Source: Clostridiaceae bacterium AM27-36LB
GTDB lineage: Bacteria; Bacillota; Clostridia; Lachnospirales; Lachnospiraceae
NCBI GenBank assembly: GCA_003480725.1
Contig: QUJQ01000001.1
Span: forward strand, 310,001-374,000
Direction: 5' to 3'
DNA length: 64,000 bases
Positions within the stretch are counted from its first letter, which is position 1, and each line of letters starts with the position of its first letter. The position numbers were made by a program, and so were the translations under genes. Positions 41,877-51,273 of this stretch are shown here, one piece after another. A model generated the notes under the pieces. It made no database searches. It was given only the letters and a program-made list of their open reading frames with translations, and was not told the origin of the DNA.

Positions 41877-44214
41877 TGTAAAAGGAATCCTTCTGGTGCT
41901 GGTCTGCGCCATGCTGGCAAGTACAGCCATGTGCAATGCGTATCCTGTGTTTCGGGAAAAGGCACAGGCGAATATCACAGAGATGAAGCAAAAGCAACAG
42001 GAAGATACGACGACATATCTTCTGGATATGGATGAGGATCTGGAACGGTATTTATTATCTTCTATCTATTATCTGAACTATGAGATCACGCCGGGCATGG
42101 ACGCCTATGCGTATTTTACCCAGAATTATGATGTGGAGAAATTAAGCGAAGCAGATCAGGAACAGTTGTCTAAAGCAGCCGCAAAACTTATGAAAGCCAT
42201 GAGAAATCAGTATGTGACAGAGCACAACATGGATGATTACAATGGCTTTGCCGATGGAGTGGAGAAAAGCTTTGGACAGGATCCTACCGGCGAACTGCAG
42301 TCTGCCATCTATAATCCCAATCTGACGGCGAATACTTATGCGGCAGGGATCGTGATCTCCTATGACAGCAGGGGAATCCCTTCTGTCCGGAATGCCTGGG
42401 GAATTGTCGAGGATTATGAGGAACTGATCAGTGACCTGACTCATGCATCTGTCGGAAAGCTTATGGATGACAACGGCATGGATGAGGACGGCTCTTACGA
42501 CTCTGAAGAGGAAGATGTGGCTTATACCGAGATCACTGTAGAAGATGTGACGGAGACTTATGAAGATGCGATTGATTCATCGATATCTGATTATCAGGTA
42601 ACTCAGGAGAGCAATGCCCTGCTCCGGCAACTTCCGCTTCCTATGATCCAGAATACCACATTTGCGTTCGGAATCATGAACCAGAACGGATACAGCGATC
42701 AGGACTGGCGTGATTACTGGATTGACAGAGATGCCTATCTGAGAAGCGGCATCGTGACAGGTGGGATCCTGATCACAGTATTTATGGTGATCCTGGCACT
42801 GATCCTTCAGAACCTGTCGTCTCTGGAACTTCGAAAAACCCGTGTGTTCTGTCTGCCTACAGAAGTGACCGCGATCCTCTGGGGCGGAGGTATGGTCATG
42901 ACAGCTGTGGTGTTTGATACACTGGCGATCGAAACGTTACATAATGGCGCCGATGGACTCGCTGGTGTACTGGCAGATAATTTTGGTCTGGGAACTGCGT
43001 CAAATGGTGCGGCTGTGTTCCTGGTCTGGCTGGCCTGGACTGCTTACGCACTGGGCTGGTACTGGATGATGGCAGTGGCGATGCCTTATCTTGCACATCC
43101 GATCTGTACCCTGAAGGAACGGTGGTTGCTGATCCGTTGTTTCAGAAAAGTCAAAACATGGTGTATAAAGCTTTGGCATTGGGCTACAGAGGTTCAGCTT
43201 GGTAAAGATCTGACGAAAACAATTTTAAAACTGGTGGCAGTCAATGGGCTGATCGTCACACTGCTGTGCTGTATCTGGTTTGGCGGGATCGTAGGGGCAG
43301 TGATGTATTCCATCCTGTTATTTATCCTGATCAAAAATAAATGCGGCAAGATCCAGGAGGAGTATGACAGACTGCTGGATGCTACCAGGCAGATTGCAGC
43401 CGGAGATCTGAACACTTCTATGAAGGAAGAAATGGGATTATTTAATCCCGTCCGGGATGAACTGGCATCCATTCAGGATGGCTTCCAGAAAGCGGTACAG
43501 GAGGAAGTCAGAAGCCGGAATATGAAGACGGAACTGATCACCAATGTGTCCCATGACCTGAAGACGCCACTGACAGCGATTATTACCTATGTGGATCTTC
43601 TGAAAAAAGAGGATCTGACCGATGAGGAGCGCCGGGAGTATGTGGATACATTGGAGAAAAAATCCAATCGTCTGAAGGTGTTGATCGAGGATCTGTTTGA
43701 AGTGAGCAAGGCGACAACTGACAATCTGGTCATGAATTATGCAGAGGTGGATCTTGTTAATCTGATCAAGGAAGTACGCCTGGAGAATGAGGATAAGATA
43801 ACCTCCAGTTCACTGGATTTTCGTTGGAATCTGCCGGAAGAGAAGTGTATCCTCCGACTGGATCCACAGAGGACATTCCGTGTGATCGATAATCTGGTGC
43901 AGAATATTCTGAAATATTCCATGCCAAATTCCCGAGTGTATATTGCGTTGCAGGATCAGACCACGCAGGTGACGGTATCCTTTAAAAATATGTCGGCAGT
44001 TGAGATGAATTTCACACCGGAAGAGATCACCGAGCGATTTGCAAGAGGCGATCTGTCCCGCAATACAGAAGGAAGCGGACTTGGTCTTGCGATTGCCCAG
44101 AGTTTTACGGAACTGCAGGGCGGTGAGTTTAAAGTGGAGACCGATGCAGATCTGTTCAAAGTAACGATCACATGGAAGAAACAGTCGCAGACAAAAGAAA
44201 ATACGGAAAATTAG
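41848..44214 (+). CDS. Membrane sensor histidine kinase with a large extracellular domain
   Basis: 788 residues, starting with GTG inside the response regulator gene. One membrane helix (about 12-30), an extracellular domain of about 265 residues with a strongly acidic stretch (DEDGSYDSEEED), then four further helices (about 298-322, 339-360, 387-414, 459-495). A HAMP-like linker, the phospho-acceptor histidine in NVSHDLKTPLTAI (about 567) and an ATPase domain ending in GSGLGLAIAQSF follow. The multi-helix membrane region is larger than in most OmpR-partner kinases. The signal is unknown. Confidence 0.9.
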   Translation: MLAIKWKNNSVKGILLVLVCAMLASTAMCNAYPVFREKAQANITEMKQKQQEDTTTYLLDMDEDLERYLLSSIYYLNYEITPGMDAYAYFTQNYDVEKLSEADQEQLSKAAAKLMKAMRNQYVTEHNMDDYNGFADGVEKSFGQDPTGELQSAIYNPNLTANTYAAGIVISYDSRGIPSVRNAWGIVEDYEELISDLTHASVGKLMDDNGMDEDGSYDSEEEDVAYTEITVEDVTETYEDAIDSSISDYQVTQESNALLRQLPLPMIQNTTFAFGIMNQNGYSDQDWRDYWIDRDAYLRSGIVTGGILITVFMVILALILQNLSSLELRKTRVFCLPTEVTAILWGGGMVMTAVVFDTLAIETLHNGADGLAGVLADNFGLGTASNGAAVFLVWLAWTAYALGWYWMMAVAMPYLAHPICTLKERWLLIRCFRKVKTWCIKLWHWATEVQLGKDLTKTILKLVAVNGLIVTLLCCIWFGGIVGAVMYSILLFILIKNKCGKIQEEYDRLLDATRQIAAGDLNTSMKEEMGLFNPVRDELASIQDGFQKAVQEEVRSRNMKTELITNVSHDLKTPLTAIITYVDLLKKEDLTDEERREYVDTLEKKSNRLKVLIEDLFEVSKATTDNLVMNYAEVDLVNLIKEVRLENEDKITSSSLDFRWNLPEEKCILRLDPQRTFRVIDNLVQNILKYSMPNSRVYIALQDQTTQVTVSFKNMSAVEMNFTPEEITERFARGDLSRNTEGSGLGLAIAQSFTELQGGEFKVETDADLFKVTITWKKQSQTKENTEN

Positions 44215-44243
44215 GAAACTACAGAAGATGTTGCTGAAATAAC

Positions 44244-44272
44244 TTGTTAACTCAGATGGAATATGTTACTAT
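44244..44272 (+). promoter_or_regulatory. Promoter of the purine permease gene
   Basis: -35 TTGTTA (44244-44249), 17-bp spacer, -10 TACTAT (44267-44272). The leader is about 110 nt and contains a strong hairpin; no purine riboswitch core was recognised. Confidence 0.6.
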
Positions 44273-44302
44273 TTGTAACAGTGTCATAAGAGCACAGATG
44301 CG

Positions 44303-44342
44303 GGTCGGACAAAATGATTGCATTTTGTCCGGCCTTGTATTG
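44303..44342 (+). terminator. Strong leader hairpin upstream of the purine permease
   Basis: GGACAAAATG (44307-44316) pairs with CATTTTGTCC (44321-44330) around loop ATTG, extended by four more pairs with one G-T. The T-run behind it is weak (CTTGTATTGTG). It lies in the leader of the permease mRNA, so it may be an attenuator. Confidence 0.5.
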
Positions 44343-44390
44343 TGTGAAGATGCTGAAAATTTAAAAATAACTATGGAGGGATCTGACATC

Positions 44391-45758
44391 ATGTTAGAGA
44401 AAGTGTTTAAGCTGAGGGAGAATCACACTACAGTGAAAACAGAGATTCTGGCAGGTATTACTACATTTATGACCATGGCGTATATCCTGGCAGTCAATCC
44501 GAACGTATTAAGTGCAGCAGGCATGGATCGAGGAGCTGTATTTACAGCAACCGTACTTGCTTCATTTCTGGGAACGGCATGCATGGCATTGTTTGCCAAC
44601 TATCCGTTTGCTCTCGCGCCAGGTATGGGACTTAATGCATATTTTGCATATACAGTAGTCATCGGTATGGGGTATCCGTGGCAGGCAGCTCTGGCAGCTG
44701 TATTTGTAGAAGGTCTGATCTTCATTGTACTGTCTGTATTTAATGTAAGAGAGGCAATCTTCAATTCTATTCCTATGAACCTGAAAAAAGCGGTATCTGT
44801 AGGAATTGGATTCTTTATCGCATTTATCGGCCTGCAGAATGCCAAGATCGTAGTTGGCGGTGCAACGCTGGTACAGCTGTTCTCACTGGATGCAGTTGAG
44901 GGTGCAACGATGAATGATGCAGGAATCTGTGTCCTGCTGGCGATCATTGGTGTATTTATTACAGCTATTCTGGTGCTCAAAGAAGTAAAGGGAAATATCC
45001 TCTGGGGTATTCTGATCACCTGGCTTCTGGGCATTATCTGTCAGTTTACCGGCCTGTATGTACCGAATGCTGAGATCGGATATTACAGTCTTCTGCCGGA
45101 CTTCTCCGCAGGATTGTCCATTCCGAGCCTGGCTCCGATCTTTATGAAGCTTGACTTTACAGCCATTCCGATTGCTGAGTTTGTAGTGATCATTTTCGCA
45201 TTCCTGTTCGTGGATATTTTTGATACTCTGGGAACCTTGATCGGTGTGGCTTCCAAGGCAGACATGCTGGATGAAGAAGGCAGATTGCCACGCATCAAAG
45301 GTGCTTTGATGGCAGATGCGGTTGCAACGACCGCTGGTGCTGTGATGGGTACTTCCACCACAACCACTTTTGTAGAGAGTGCATCCGGAGTTACAGAAGG
45401 AGGAAGAACAGGTCTGACTTCCATGACCACGGCGATTCTGTTCCTGCTGTCTCTGCTGCTGTCCCCGGTGTTCTTGGCTATTCCGTCCTTCGCAACTGCT
45501 CCGGCACTGATCATCGTAGGATTCTACATGGTAAATCAGGTAGGTCTGATCGATTTTACAGATTATGCAGAAGGCATCCCGGCATTCATCTGTATCGCAG
45601 CAATGCCGTTCTTCTACAGCATCTCTGAGGGTATCTCCATGGGTGTGATCTCTTATGTAGTGCTGAATCTGATGAGCGGAAAAGTAAAAGAGAAGAAGAT
45701 CAGCCCAGTCATGTATGTACTGGCAGTGATGTTCCTGCTGAAATATGTACTGATCTAA
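44391..45758 (+). CDS. Purine permease, AzgA/PbuG (NCS2-like) family
   Basis: 455 residues with about twelve to fourteen helices. Family segments are TEILAGITTFMTMAYILAVNP, FALAPGMGLNAYFAYTVVIGMGYPWQAALAAVFVEGL, FLFVDIFDTLGTLIGVA and GTSTTTTFVESASGVTEGGRTGLTS. The family imports hypoxanthine, guanine or adenine with protons. The start at 44391 follows GGAGGG; earlier in-frame starts fall in the leader. It is monocistronic, closed by a bidirectional terminator. Confidence 0.94.
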   Translation: MLEKVFKLRENHTTVKTEILAGITTFMTMAYILAVNPNVLSAAGMDRGAVFTATVLASFLGTACMALFANYPFALAPGMGLNAYFAYTVVIGMGYPWQAALAAVFVEGLIFIVLSVFNVREAIFNSIPMNLKKAVSVGIGFFIAFIGLQNAKIVVGGATLVQLFSLDAVEGATMNDAGICVLLAIIGVFITAILVLKEVKGNILWGILITWLLGIICQFTGLYVPNAEIGYYSLLPDFSAGLSIPSLAPIFMKLDFTAIPIAEFVVIIFAFLFVDIFDTLGTLIGVASKADMLDEEGRLPRIKGALMADAVATTAGAVMGTSTTTTFVESASGVTEGGRTGLTSMTTAILFLLSLLLSPVFLAIPSFATAPALIIVGFYMVNQVGLIDFTDYAEGIPAFICIAAMPFFYSISEGISMGVISYVVLNLMSGKVKEKKISPVMYVLAVMFLLKYVLI

Positions 45759-45816
45759 ACAGTGTAATATGAGTAAATGAAAATTACGGTATTGGTGAAA
45801 TATCGAAGAAGAAAAA

Positions 45817-45844
45817 AGACCGGCAGAAATGTCGGTCTCTTTTT
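45817..45844. terminator. Bidirectional terminator between the purine permease and greA
   Basis: AGACCG...CGGTCT stem with AAAAAA before and TCTTTTT after, so it can stop transcription from both convergent genes. Confidence 0.8.
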
Positions 45845-45864
45845 AATGGAATATTATCACAAAC

Positions 45865-46368
45865 TTAAAAAGCCCGGATATTATCATCTTCTTCATCGCT
45901 GGTATCTTTGATCTCTCTAATCTCTACTTCGTAACTATAATCTGAGCTGACCGGAATCATCACCTTATCACCTACATGATGGCGAAGCAGTGCTTTGCCA
46001 AGAGGGGATTCAATGCTGATGAGATTCTTCATGGAATTACCGCGGATGCTGGTTACGATTTTATAAGTCTCACATTCGTCATCTTCTGGAATATAGACAG
46101 TCACAGTCTTGTTCAATCCAACCTCGTCAGAAGTAGTATGATCTTCTACGATCACTGCATTTTTCAGAACTCTTTCCAGATAGCGGATCCGGCTGTTGTT
46201 AGTTCCGTTTTCCCTTTTGGCTGCATAATATTCAAAGTTCTCACTTAAATCGCCCTGGGCTCTGGCTTCGCGTACTGCATCCAGAATTTGTGGACGAAGC
46301 ACCAGCTTCCGGTGGTCGATCTCAGCCTGTATTTTTTCAATGTCTTTTGGCGTAAGCTTTTCTTTCAT
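45865..46368 (-). CDS. greA: Transcription elongation factor GreA
   Basis: 167 residues. N-terminal coiled coil with the acidic tip (VREARAQGDLSENFEYYAAKRENG), then the FKBP-like C-terminal domain (SPLGKALLRHHVGDKVMI). It rescues backtracked RNA polymerase. The acidic C-terminal tail (DTSDEEDDNIRAF) is longer than usual. Confidence 0.92.
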   Translation of the reverse strand: MKEKLTPKDIEKIQAEIDHRKLVLRPQILDAVREARAQGDLSENFEYYAAKRENGTNNSRIRYLERVLKNAVIVEDHTTSDEVGLNKTVTVYIPEDDECETYKIVTSIRGNSMKNLISIESPLGKALLRHHVGDKVMIPVSSDYSYEVEIREIKDTSDEEDDNIRAF

Positions 46369-46518
46369 AATAGATCATCCTCCTTGCCTGAATAGCATTA
46401 CTATATCACAAAAACGAGGAAAGGAACATCATTCTTTGATGATTCCGGTATAACTCCTTCCCATACTGGAAACAATTTCCATATCATATAATAAAGAGTC
46501 TGACAAGGAGGACTTATG

Positions 46519-46743
46519 ATGCAGAAAGTGAATATTCAGTTTCGGGATATTGATTCTGTCCGTACATTTGTCAATATTATCAATCGGTTTGACGGGGAAT
46601 TTGATCTTGGCAGAGGTAATCGGCTTGTAGATGCCAAATCTATTATAGGAATCTGCAGTTGTGACCTTTCCAGACCTGTGGAGTTGCTGATCCATTCCGA
46701 TGACAGGCGGATATTGGATGCATTGCAAGGGTACATTGTGTAG
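46519..46743 (+). CDS. HPr-like protein without the phosphorylatable histidine (Crh-like)
   Basis: About 74 residues with the HPr fold length. The His-15 loop of true HPr (LHARPA) is replaced by SVRTFVNIINRFDGEFDL, so it cannot carry PTS phosphate. The region equivalent to regulatory Ser-46 is kept as DAKSIIGICSCDLSRPVEL. This combination resembles Crh, a catabolite control cofactor, though the sequence is diverged. GGAGG is 7 bp before the ATG at 46519; an ATG at 46516 is possible. Confidence 0.7.
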   Translation: MQKVNIQFRDIDSVRTFVNIINRFDGEFDLGRGNRLVDAKSIIGICSCDLSRPVELLIHSDDRRILDALQGYIV

Positions 46744-46826
46744 GAAAATATACTTTATAACTTCCGATTTTGCACTTGATTATACTTCGGTATGCCGATA
46801 TAATAAATGCATATGGAGGTGGCAAC

Positions 46827-47417
46827 ATGATTATTGATGACATTCTTAAAGATGCGAAAATGAGTCGGTATAAGTTAAGTAAAGTCAGCGGTGTTCCGCA
46901 GACGACAATATCAGATATTTGCAGCGGAAGAACAAAAATGGAGAAATGTTCTGCAGGGACGTTGTATAAACTTGCAAAAGCTCTGAATGTGTCGGTTGAT
47001 GCACTTCTGGAAGCAGATGAGCAGAACAGTACATTAAAAGTGGATTATCGGGTTTCTTTTGAAACATTTAAGAGCAATACCTGTCATCAGGTAAAGGATA
47101 AAGGGGACCTTGATTTTATTATTGAGACGTTGGAGACGAATCGAATCAGGGAACTGTACAGAAAAAAATGGTATGCAGAATCATTGTATTTACTTGGAAT
47201 GGTAGATTATCTTTCCAGAGTAAACGATTTGCCGGTGTGTACAAATTATAATGACATACGAAGTAAGAAACTGGAGCAGGAAGTGTATCCTTCCAGTGTG
47301 CTGATTCGGGCGGCAGTGACACATAATGACGAGGTAAAGAAGGAGGCAAAAAAGAAAGCAATTCCTGAATTTTTACGATTTAACATTGTGGAGAGCGAGG
47401 TAAGAAATATTGTCTGA
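46827..47417 (+). CDS. XRE-family HTH protein, first gene of a toxin-antitoxin-like pair
   Basis: 196 residues. The N-terminal helix-turn-helix (about 2-60: ILKDAKMSRYKLSKVSGVPQTTISDICSGRTKMEKCSAGTLYKLAKAL) is followed by a C-terminal part rich in charged helices with no recognised domain. The start follows GGAGGTGG. Its stop overlaps the start of a nucleotidyltransferase-like gene that has an in-frame stop. The layout fits HTH-antitoxin plus AbiEii/DUF6036-type partner. The region is A/T-rich compared with its neighbours, suggesting acquisition. Confidence 0.75.
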   Translation: MIIDDILKDAKMSRYKLSKVSGVPQTTISDICSGRTKMEKCSAGTLYKLAKALNVSVDALLEADEQNSTLKVDYRVSFETFKSNTCHQVKDKGDLDFIIETLETNRIRELYRKKWYAESLYLLGMVDYLSRVNDLPVCTNYNDIRSKKLEQEVYPSSVLIRAAVTHNDEVKKEAKKKAIPEFLRFNIVESEVRNIV

Positions 47418-48159
47418 TACATTATTTACCCGTGATAATCTGGATAGTTGTCTGAAAGAATTAGCGAAAGAATTTCGTAAGATAAACGGGTCTAGAATTC
47501 CTGCAGAGATTATTTTGATCGGTGGGGCTTCGGTGCTGATCAATTATGGCTTCAGAGAGATGACTTATGATATGGATGCTATTATACAGGCTTCTTCTTC
47601 GATGAAAGATGTGATCAATCATGTAGGTGACAGGCTTGGTCTTCCGAACGGATGGCTCAATACGGATTTTATGAAGACTTCTTCTTACACACCGAAGCTG
47701 ATTCAGTATTCTTAATATTATAAAACATTTTCCAACGTGTTAAGGGTCCGTACGGTTTCGGCAGAGTATCTTATTGTTATGAAGTTAATGGCTGGAAGAC
47801 AATATAAAAATGATCTTTCAGATGTTGTTGGAATTCTGTTGGAACAACAGAACAATGGAAAGAAAATTCATCTGGATGATATTAAACGTGTGGCGGATGA
47901 GTTATATGGTGGTTATGATAAGATTCCAGAGTCTTCACGCATATTTATAGAAGCTACTTATCAAAATTTGGATCTGGAAGAACTGTATAAGAAGATTCGT
48001 GAGGAAGAACGGCAAAATAAAGATATTTTGCTTGAATTTCAGGATCATTATCCGGAAGTCCTGAATGGAGACAATCTTGCAGATATTTTAAAAGCGGCGA
48101 AAGCTAGGAAAAATGCTGCATTTCCTCCCCTTGACGCATACGCTGATCATAACGTATAA
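47410..48159 (+). pseudogene. DUF6036/AbiEii-like nucleotidyltransferase split by one in-frame stop
   Basis: It reads from a TTG at 47410 (GAGG nine bases upstream) as LTRDNLDSCLKELAKEF-like sequence, then AEIILIGGASVLINYGFREMTYDMDAII, the nucleotidyltransferase-like GG...D-D core. A TAA at 47713-47715 interrupts it, and the same frame continues without shift to 48159 (VRTVSAEYLIVMKLMAGRQYKNDLSDVV, a typical continuation). No indel is needed: one codon change restores about 249 codons. The second half has no ribosome site of its own. Either a recent nonsense mutation or a sequencing error. Confidence 0.75.
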
Positions 48160-48190
48160 TTAGAAAATTGAATTGCATAAATAACGCATA
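48131..48190 (+). promoter_or_regulatory. argH promoter with probable ArgR box
   Basis: -35 TTGACG (48131-48136), 18 bp, perfect -10 TATAAT (48155-48160), inside the end of the DUF6036 frame. Just downstream, TTGCATAAATAACGCATAAT (48171-48190) has the dyad and A/T core of an arginine-repressor box and would block the start region when arginine is plentiful. The ArgR assignment is by resemblance. Confidence 0.55.
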
Positions 48191-48220
48191 ATGACATATG
48201 AGATAAAGGAGCAAAGACAA

Positions 48221-49606
48221 ATGGCAAGTTTGTGGGGCGGAAGATTTGAGAAAGACATGGATGAGCTTGTAAAAAAATACAATGCATCCATCTTTTTTGA
48301 TCAGAGAATGTACAATGAGGATATTGACGGCAGTATTGCCCATGTGACCATGCTGGGCAGACAGGGCATCGTATCCGAGGAAGAAAAAGAGCAGATCATT
48401 GCAGGTCTGAAAGAGATCAAACAGGAGATCGCAGATGGCAAGATCGTATTTAATGTGGATGATGAAGATATTCATATGGGTGTGGAGAGCCGTCTGATCA
48501 AGAAGATCGGTGATGTGGGCAAGAAGTTGCATACATCCCGAAGCCGTAACGATCAGTGCCAGGTAGACACCCGTCTGTATCTGAGAAAAGAGATCTATGA
48601 GATCCTGAACAGTCTGTGCTATCTGGAGAGCGTGATCCTTAAGAAGGCAGAGAAATATGCAGATCAGATCACGGTTGGTTTTACTCATCTGCAGCATGCA
48701 CAGCCGATCACCATCGGATTCATCTTTATGGCATATTTCCAGATGTTCAAGCGTGATATCGAGCGTCTGAATGACGCACTGGAAAGAATGAATTACAATC
48801 CGCTGGGAGCCTGTGCGCTGGCAGGAACTACCATGCCCATTGACCGTCATCTGACCAGTGAGCTGCTGGGCTTCAAAGCACCGACAGAGAATGCTATGGA
48901 TACAGTCAGTGATCGCGATTACAGTCTGGAATTTTTAAGCGATGCATCAATTTCCATGATGCATCTGTCCCGCTGGGCAGAGGAGTTCGCATGGTGGAAT
49001 TCTTCTGAGTTTTCTTATATTGCCATTGATGACAGCTTCTGTACGGGAAGCAGCATTATGCCCCAGAAGAAGAACCCGGATATGGCAGAGCTGATCCGTG
49101 GAAAAGTGGGTCGTGTATACGGAGATCTGATGCAGCTTCTGACTGTTATGAAAGGAACTGCGTTGGCTTACAATAAGGATTTCCAAGAGGACAAAGAGAG
49201 TCTGTTCGATGCGGTTGATACGTGGAAAGCAACCATTGATATTTTTGCAAAGATGTTAGATAAGACGGAATTCCGTATGGATCAGATTGAGAAGCAGTTA
49301 GGCAAAGGTTTCTTGAATGCAACAGATATCGCAGAACATTTTGCAAAACAGGGGATTCCGTTCCGTGAGGCACATTCTATTGTCGGACATATGGTAAAAA
49401 TGTGTGAGAATAAGAATTGCGATTTTGAAGATCTGACAGATGAAGATCTGCAGTCGATCGACAGTCGTGTGACCAAAGAGCTTCTGGGCGATATCAGCAT
49501 CAAGAACTGTGTGGATGCACGGGTATCCTTCGGCGGAACTGCTCCGTCTGAGGTGCGTCGTCAGATCAAAGTCGGCAGAGAATGGCTGAACAGTCTGGAG
49601 AAATAA
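48221..49606 (+). CDS. argH: Argininosuccinate lyase
   Basis: 461 residues, the usual length. LWGGRFEK at the N-terminus, HTSRSRNDQ, TVGFTHLQHAQPITIGF and the superfamily signature GSSIMPQKKNPD (about residue 280). It splits argininosuccinate into arginine and fumarate, the last step of arginine synthesis. argG is not adjacent. The start at 48221 follows AAAGGAGC; the next gene starts 8 bp after the stop. Confidence 0.96.
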   Translation: MASLWGGRFEKDMDELVKKYNASIFFDQRMYNEDIDGSIAHVTMLGRQGIVSEEEKEQIIAGLKEIKQEIADGKIVFNVDDEDIHMGVESRLIKKIGDVGKKLHTSRSRNDQCQVDTRLYLRKEIYEILNSLCYLESVILKKAEKYADQITVGFTHLQHAQPITIGFIFMAYFQMFKRDIERLNDALERMNYNPLGACALAGTTMPIDRHLTSELLGFKAPTENAMDTVSDRDYSLEFLSDASISMMHLSRWAEEFAWWNSSEFSYIAIDDSFCTGSSIMPQKKNPDMAELIRGKVGRVYGDLMQLLTVMKGTALAYNKDFQEDKESLFDAVDTWKATIDIFAKMLDKTEFRMDQIEKQLGKGFLNATDIAEHFAKQGIPFREAHSIVGHMVKMCENKNCDFEDLTDEDLQSIDSRVTKELLGDISIKNCVDARVSFGGTAPSEVRRQIKVGREWLNSLEK

Positions 49607-49613
49607 TTCAATT

Positions 49614-50411
49614 ATGAAGATTGCTTTGGGACAGATGCATATCCGTTGGGAAGATAAGGCGGCAAATCTTGCCAGAGTAGAGAGCTGGGCGGAACTTCTG
49701 AAAGAGAAGAACATAGATCTCTTCGTACTGCCGGAGATGAGCCTTACAGGGTTTTCCATGCATACGGAACTGACAAAAGAGACAGATAACATCACAGTGG
49801 CAGAAGCAGAAAGACTTGCCCGTAAGTATCAGATGGCCGTGGGAATCGGCTGGGTGAAAGATGTGGGAAAGTTCTGCGAGAACCGATATTCCATTGTGAC
49901 ACCGGAAGGTGCGATTCTGGAATACACGAAGCTCCACCCGTTTAGTTACAGTGGGGAAGATCGGTATTTTCAGGGAGGGACTGCATTGCCGGTGTGCGAA
50001 TATAGAGGATATCATCTGGGAGTGCAGATCTGTTATGATCTGCGTTTTCCGGAAGCCTTTCAGGCTTTGTCCCGTCAGGCAGATCTGATCCTTGTCCCGG
50101 CAAACTGGCCGGGAAGAAGACGTGAGCACTGGATCAGTCTTTTACAGGCGAGAGCCATCGAAAACCAGAGTTACATTGCAGGAGTAAATTGTGTGGGAGA
50201 TATGGATGGTCAGACATACACGGGGGATTCAAGACTGTATGGACCGGATGGAGCGCTGTGCAGCGGGGAGACATTGATGCCTGCCGATGCACAGACGGAC
50301 GAGTGTGCGTTTATTTATGAGATTGACGATCAGGTAAAGAAAGTCAGAACACAGTTTCCGGTAAAGAAGGACCGGAGAGACGCACTGTACCGTCAGTTTT
50401 ATGAAATATAA
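49614..50411 (+). CDS. Nitrilase-family carbon-nitrogen hydrolase (omega-amidase-like)
   Basis: 265 residues. The catalytic triad is visible: Glu in FVLPEMSLTGF (about residue 42), Lys in YTKLHPFSY, Cys in VQICYDLRFPE (about 142). The segment QARAIENQSYIAGVNCVG is typical of the omega-amidase (NIT2/YafV) branch, which hydrolyses 2-oxoglutaramate or oxosuccinamate. Short distance from argH suggests cotranscription. Confidence 0.88.
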   Translation: MKIALGQMHIRWEDKAANLARVESWAELLKEKNIDLFVLPEMSLTGFSMHTELTKETDNITVAEAERLARKYQMAVGIGWVKDVGKFCENRYSIVTPEGAILEYTKLHPFSYSGEDRYFQGGTALPVCEYRGYHLGVQICYDLRFPEAFQALSRQADLILVPANWPGRRREHWISLLQARAIENQSYIAGVNCVGDMDGQTYTGDSRLYGPDGALCSGETLMPADAQTDECAFIYEIDDQVKKVRTQFPVKKDRRDALYRQFYEI

Positions 50412-50469
50412 GAATTCCCATAGACTTACAGAGAATATACAAAACAACAGATGGGGAAGGTAAAAACAT

Positions 50470-51171
50470 ATGTATGAAAGTGGAGATCAGGCAAAAAAGG
50501 GAACCAACCAGGAACTGGAATTTCTGGCGTCCATGACATCAGAGGAGAGAGATCTTCTTCTGGGAAGAGTTCAGCCTTTTATGAAGCTGATGATGCAGTA
50601 TCGTTGTGCGATTCGTGAGATGGAGACCAAGCTGCAGGTGTTAAATGATGAGTTTTCCCTGCAGCATGAGCGAAATCCATTTGAGTCCATTGAGAGTCGT
50701 GTCAAAGAACCTATGAGTATCATTGAAAAAATGCGTCGCCGGGGCTGGGATCTGACTGTAGATAATATTGAAGACAAGTTAAATGATGTGGCAGGTGTCC
50801 GCGTGATCTGTTCCTTTGTGGAGGATATCTATTATCTGGCAGATATGCTGGCAGCGCAGGATGATCTGAACGTGATTCAGGTGAAGGATTATATCAAGCA
50901 TCCCAAGGATAATGGATATCGTAGTCTCCATCTGATCATCGGTATTCCGATCTTCTTATCCAGTGAGAAGAAATATGTGCGGGTAGAAGTGCAGTTTCGT
51001 ACGATTGCCATGGACTTCTGGGCGAGTCTGGACCACAAGCTGAAATACAAGAAAAATGTAAAAAATCCGGAACTGATCGCAGCAGAGCTGAAGAAATGTG
51101 CGGATACCATCAGTAGTGTGGATCTGCGCATGCAGGAGATCCGTAATATGATGGAAGAAGGAGAAATGTAA
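50470..51171 (+). CDS. Small alarmone synthetase (RelQ/YjbM-like)
   Basis: 233 residues. Synthetase-only RelA/SpoT domain with SRVKEPMSIIEKMRRRG, DVAGVRVICSFVEDIY, YIKHPKDNGYRSLHLII and VEVQFRTIAMDFWASLDHKLKYKK, matching the RelQ consensus closely. It makes (p)ppGpp without a hydrolase domain. It is the more canonical of the two synthetase-like genes in the window (the other is at 14493). Confidence 0.92.
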   Translation: MYESGDQAKKGTNQELEFLASMTSEERDLLLGRVQPFMKLMMQYRCAIREMETKLQVLNDEFSLQHERNPFESIESRVKEPMSIIEKMRRRGWDLTVDNIEDKLNDVAGVRVICSFVEDIYYLADMLAAQDDLNVIQVKDYIKHPKDNGYRSLHLIIGIPIFLSSEKKYVRVEVQFRTIAMDFWASLDHKLKYKKNVKNPELIAAELKKCADTISSVDLRMQEIRNMMEEGEM

Positions 51172-51273
51172 GATATTTCAGATAATCTTTCGGAAATCTT
51201 AATAATTTCATTGCTTGAATTTAAAAAACATGGATTATACTACTCTCATCAAGATAGAAAGAGGGTGGCAGTG

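Noticed and set aside
44273..44390. Purine riboswitch ahead of the purine permease
   Set aside because: The leader has a strong hairpin but not the conserved three-way-junction core sequences.
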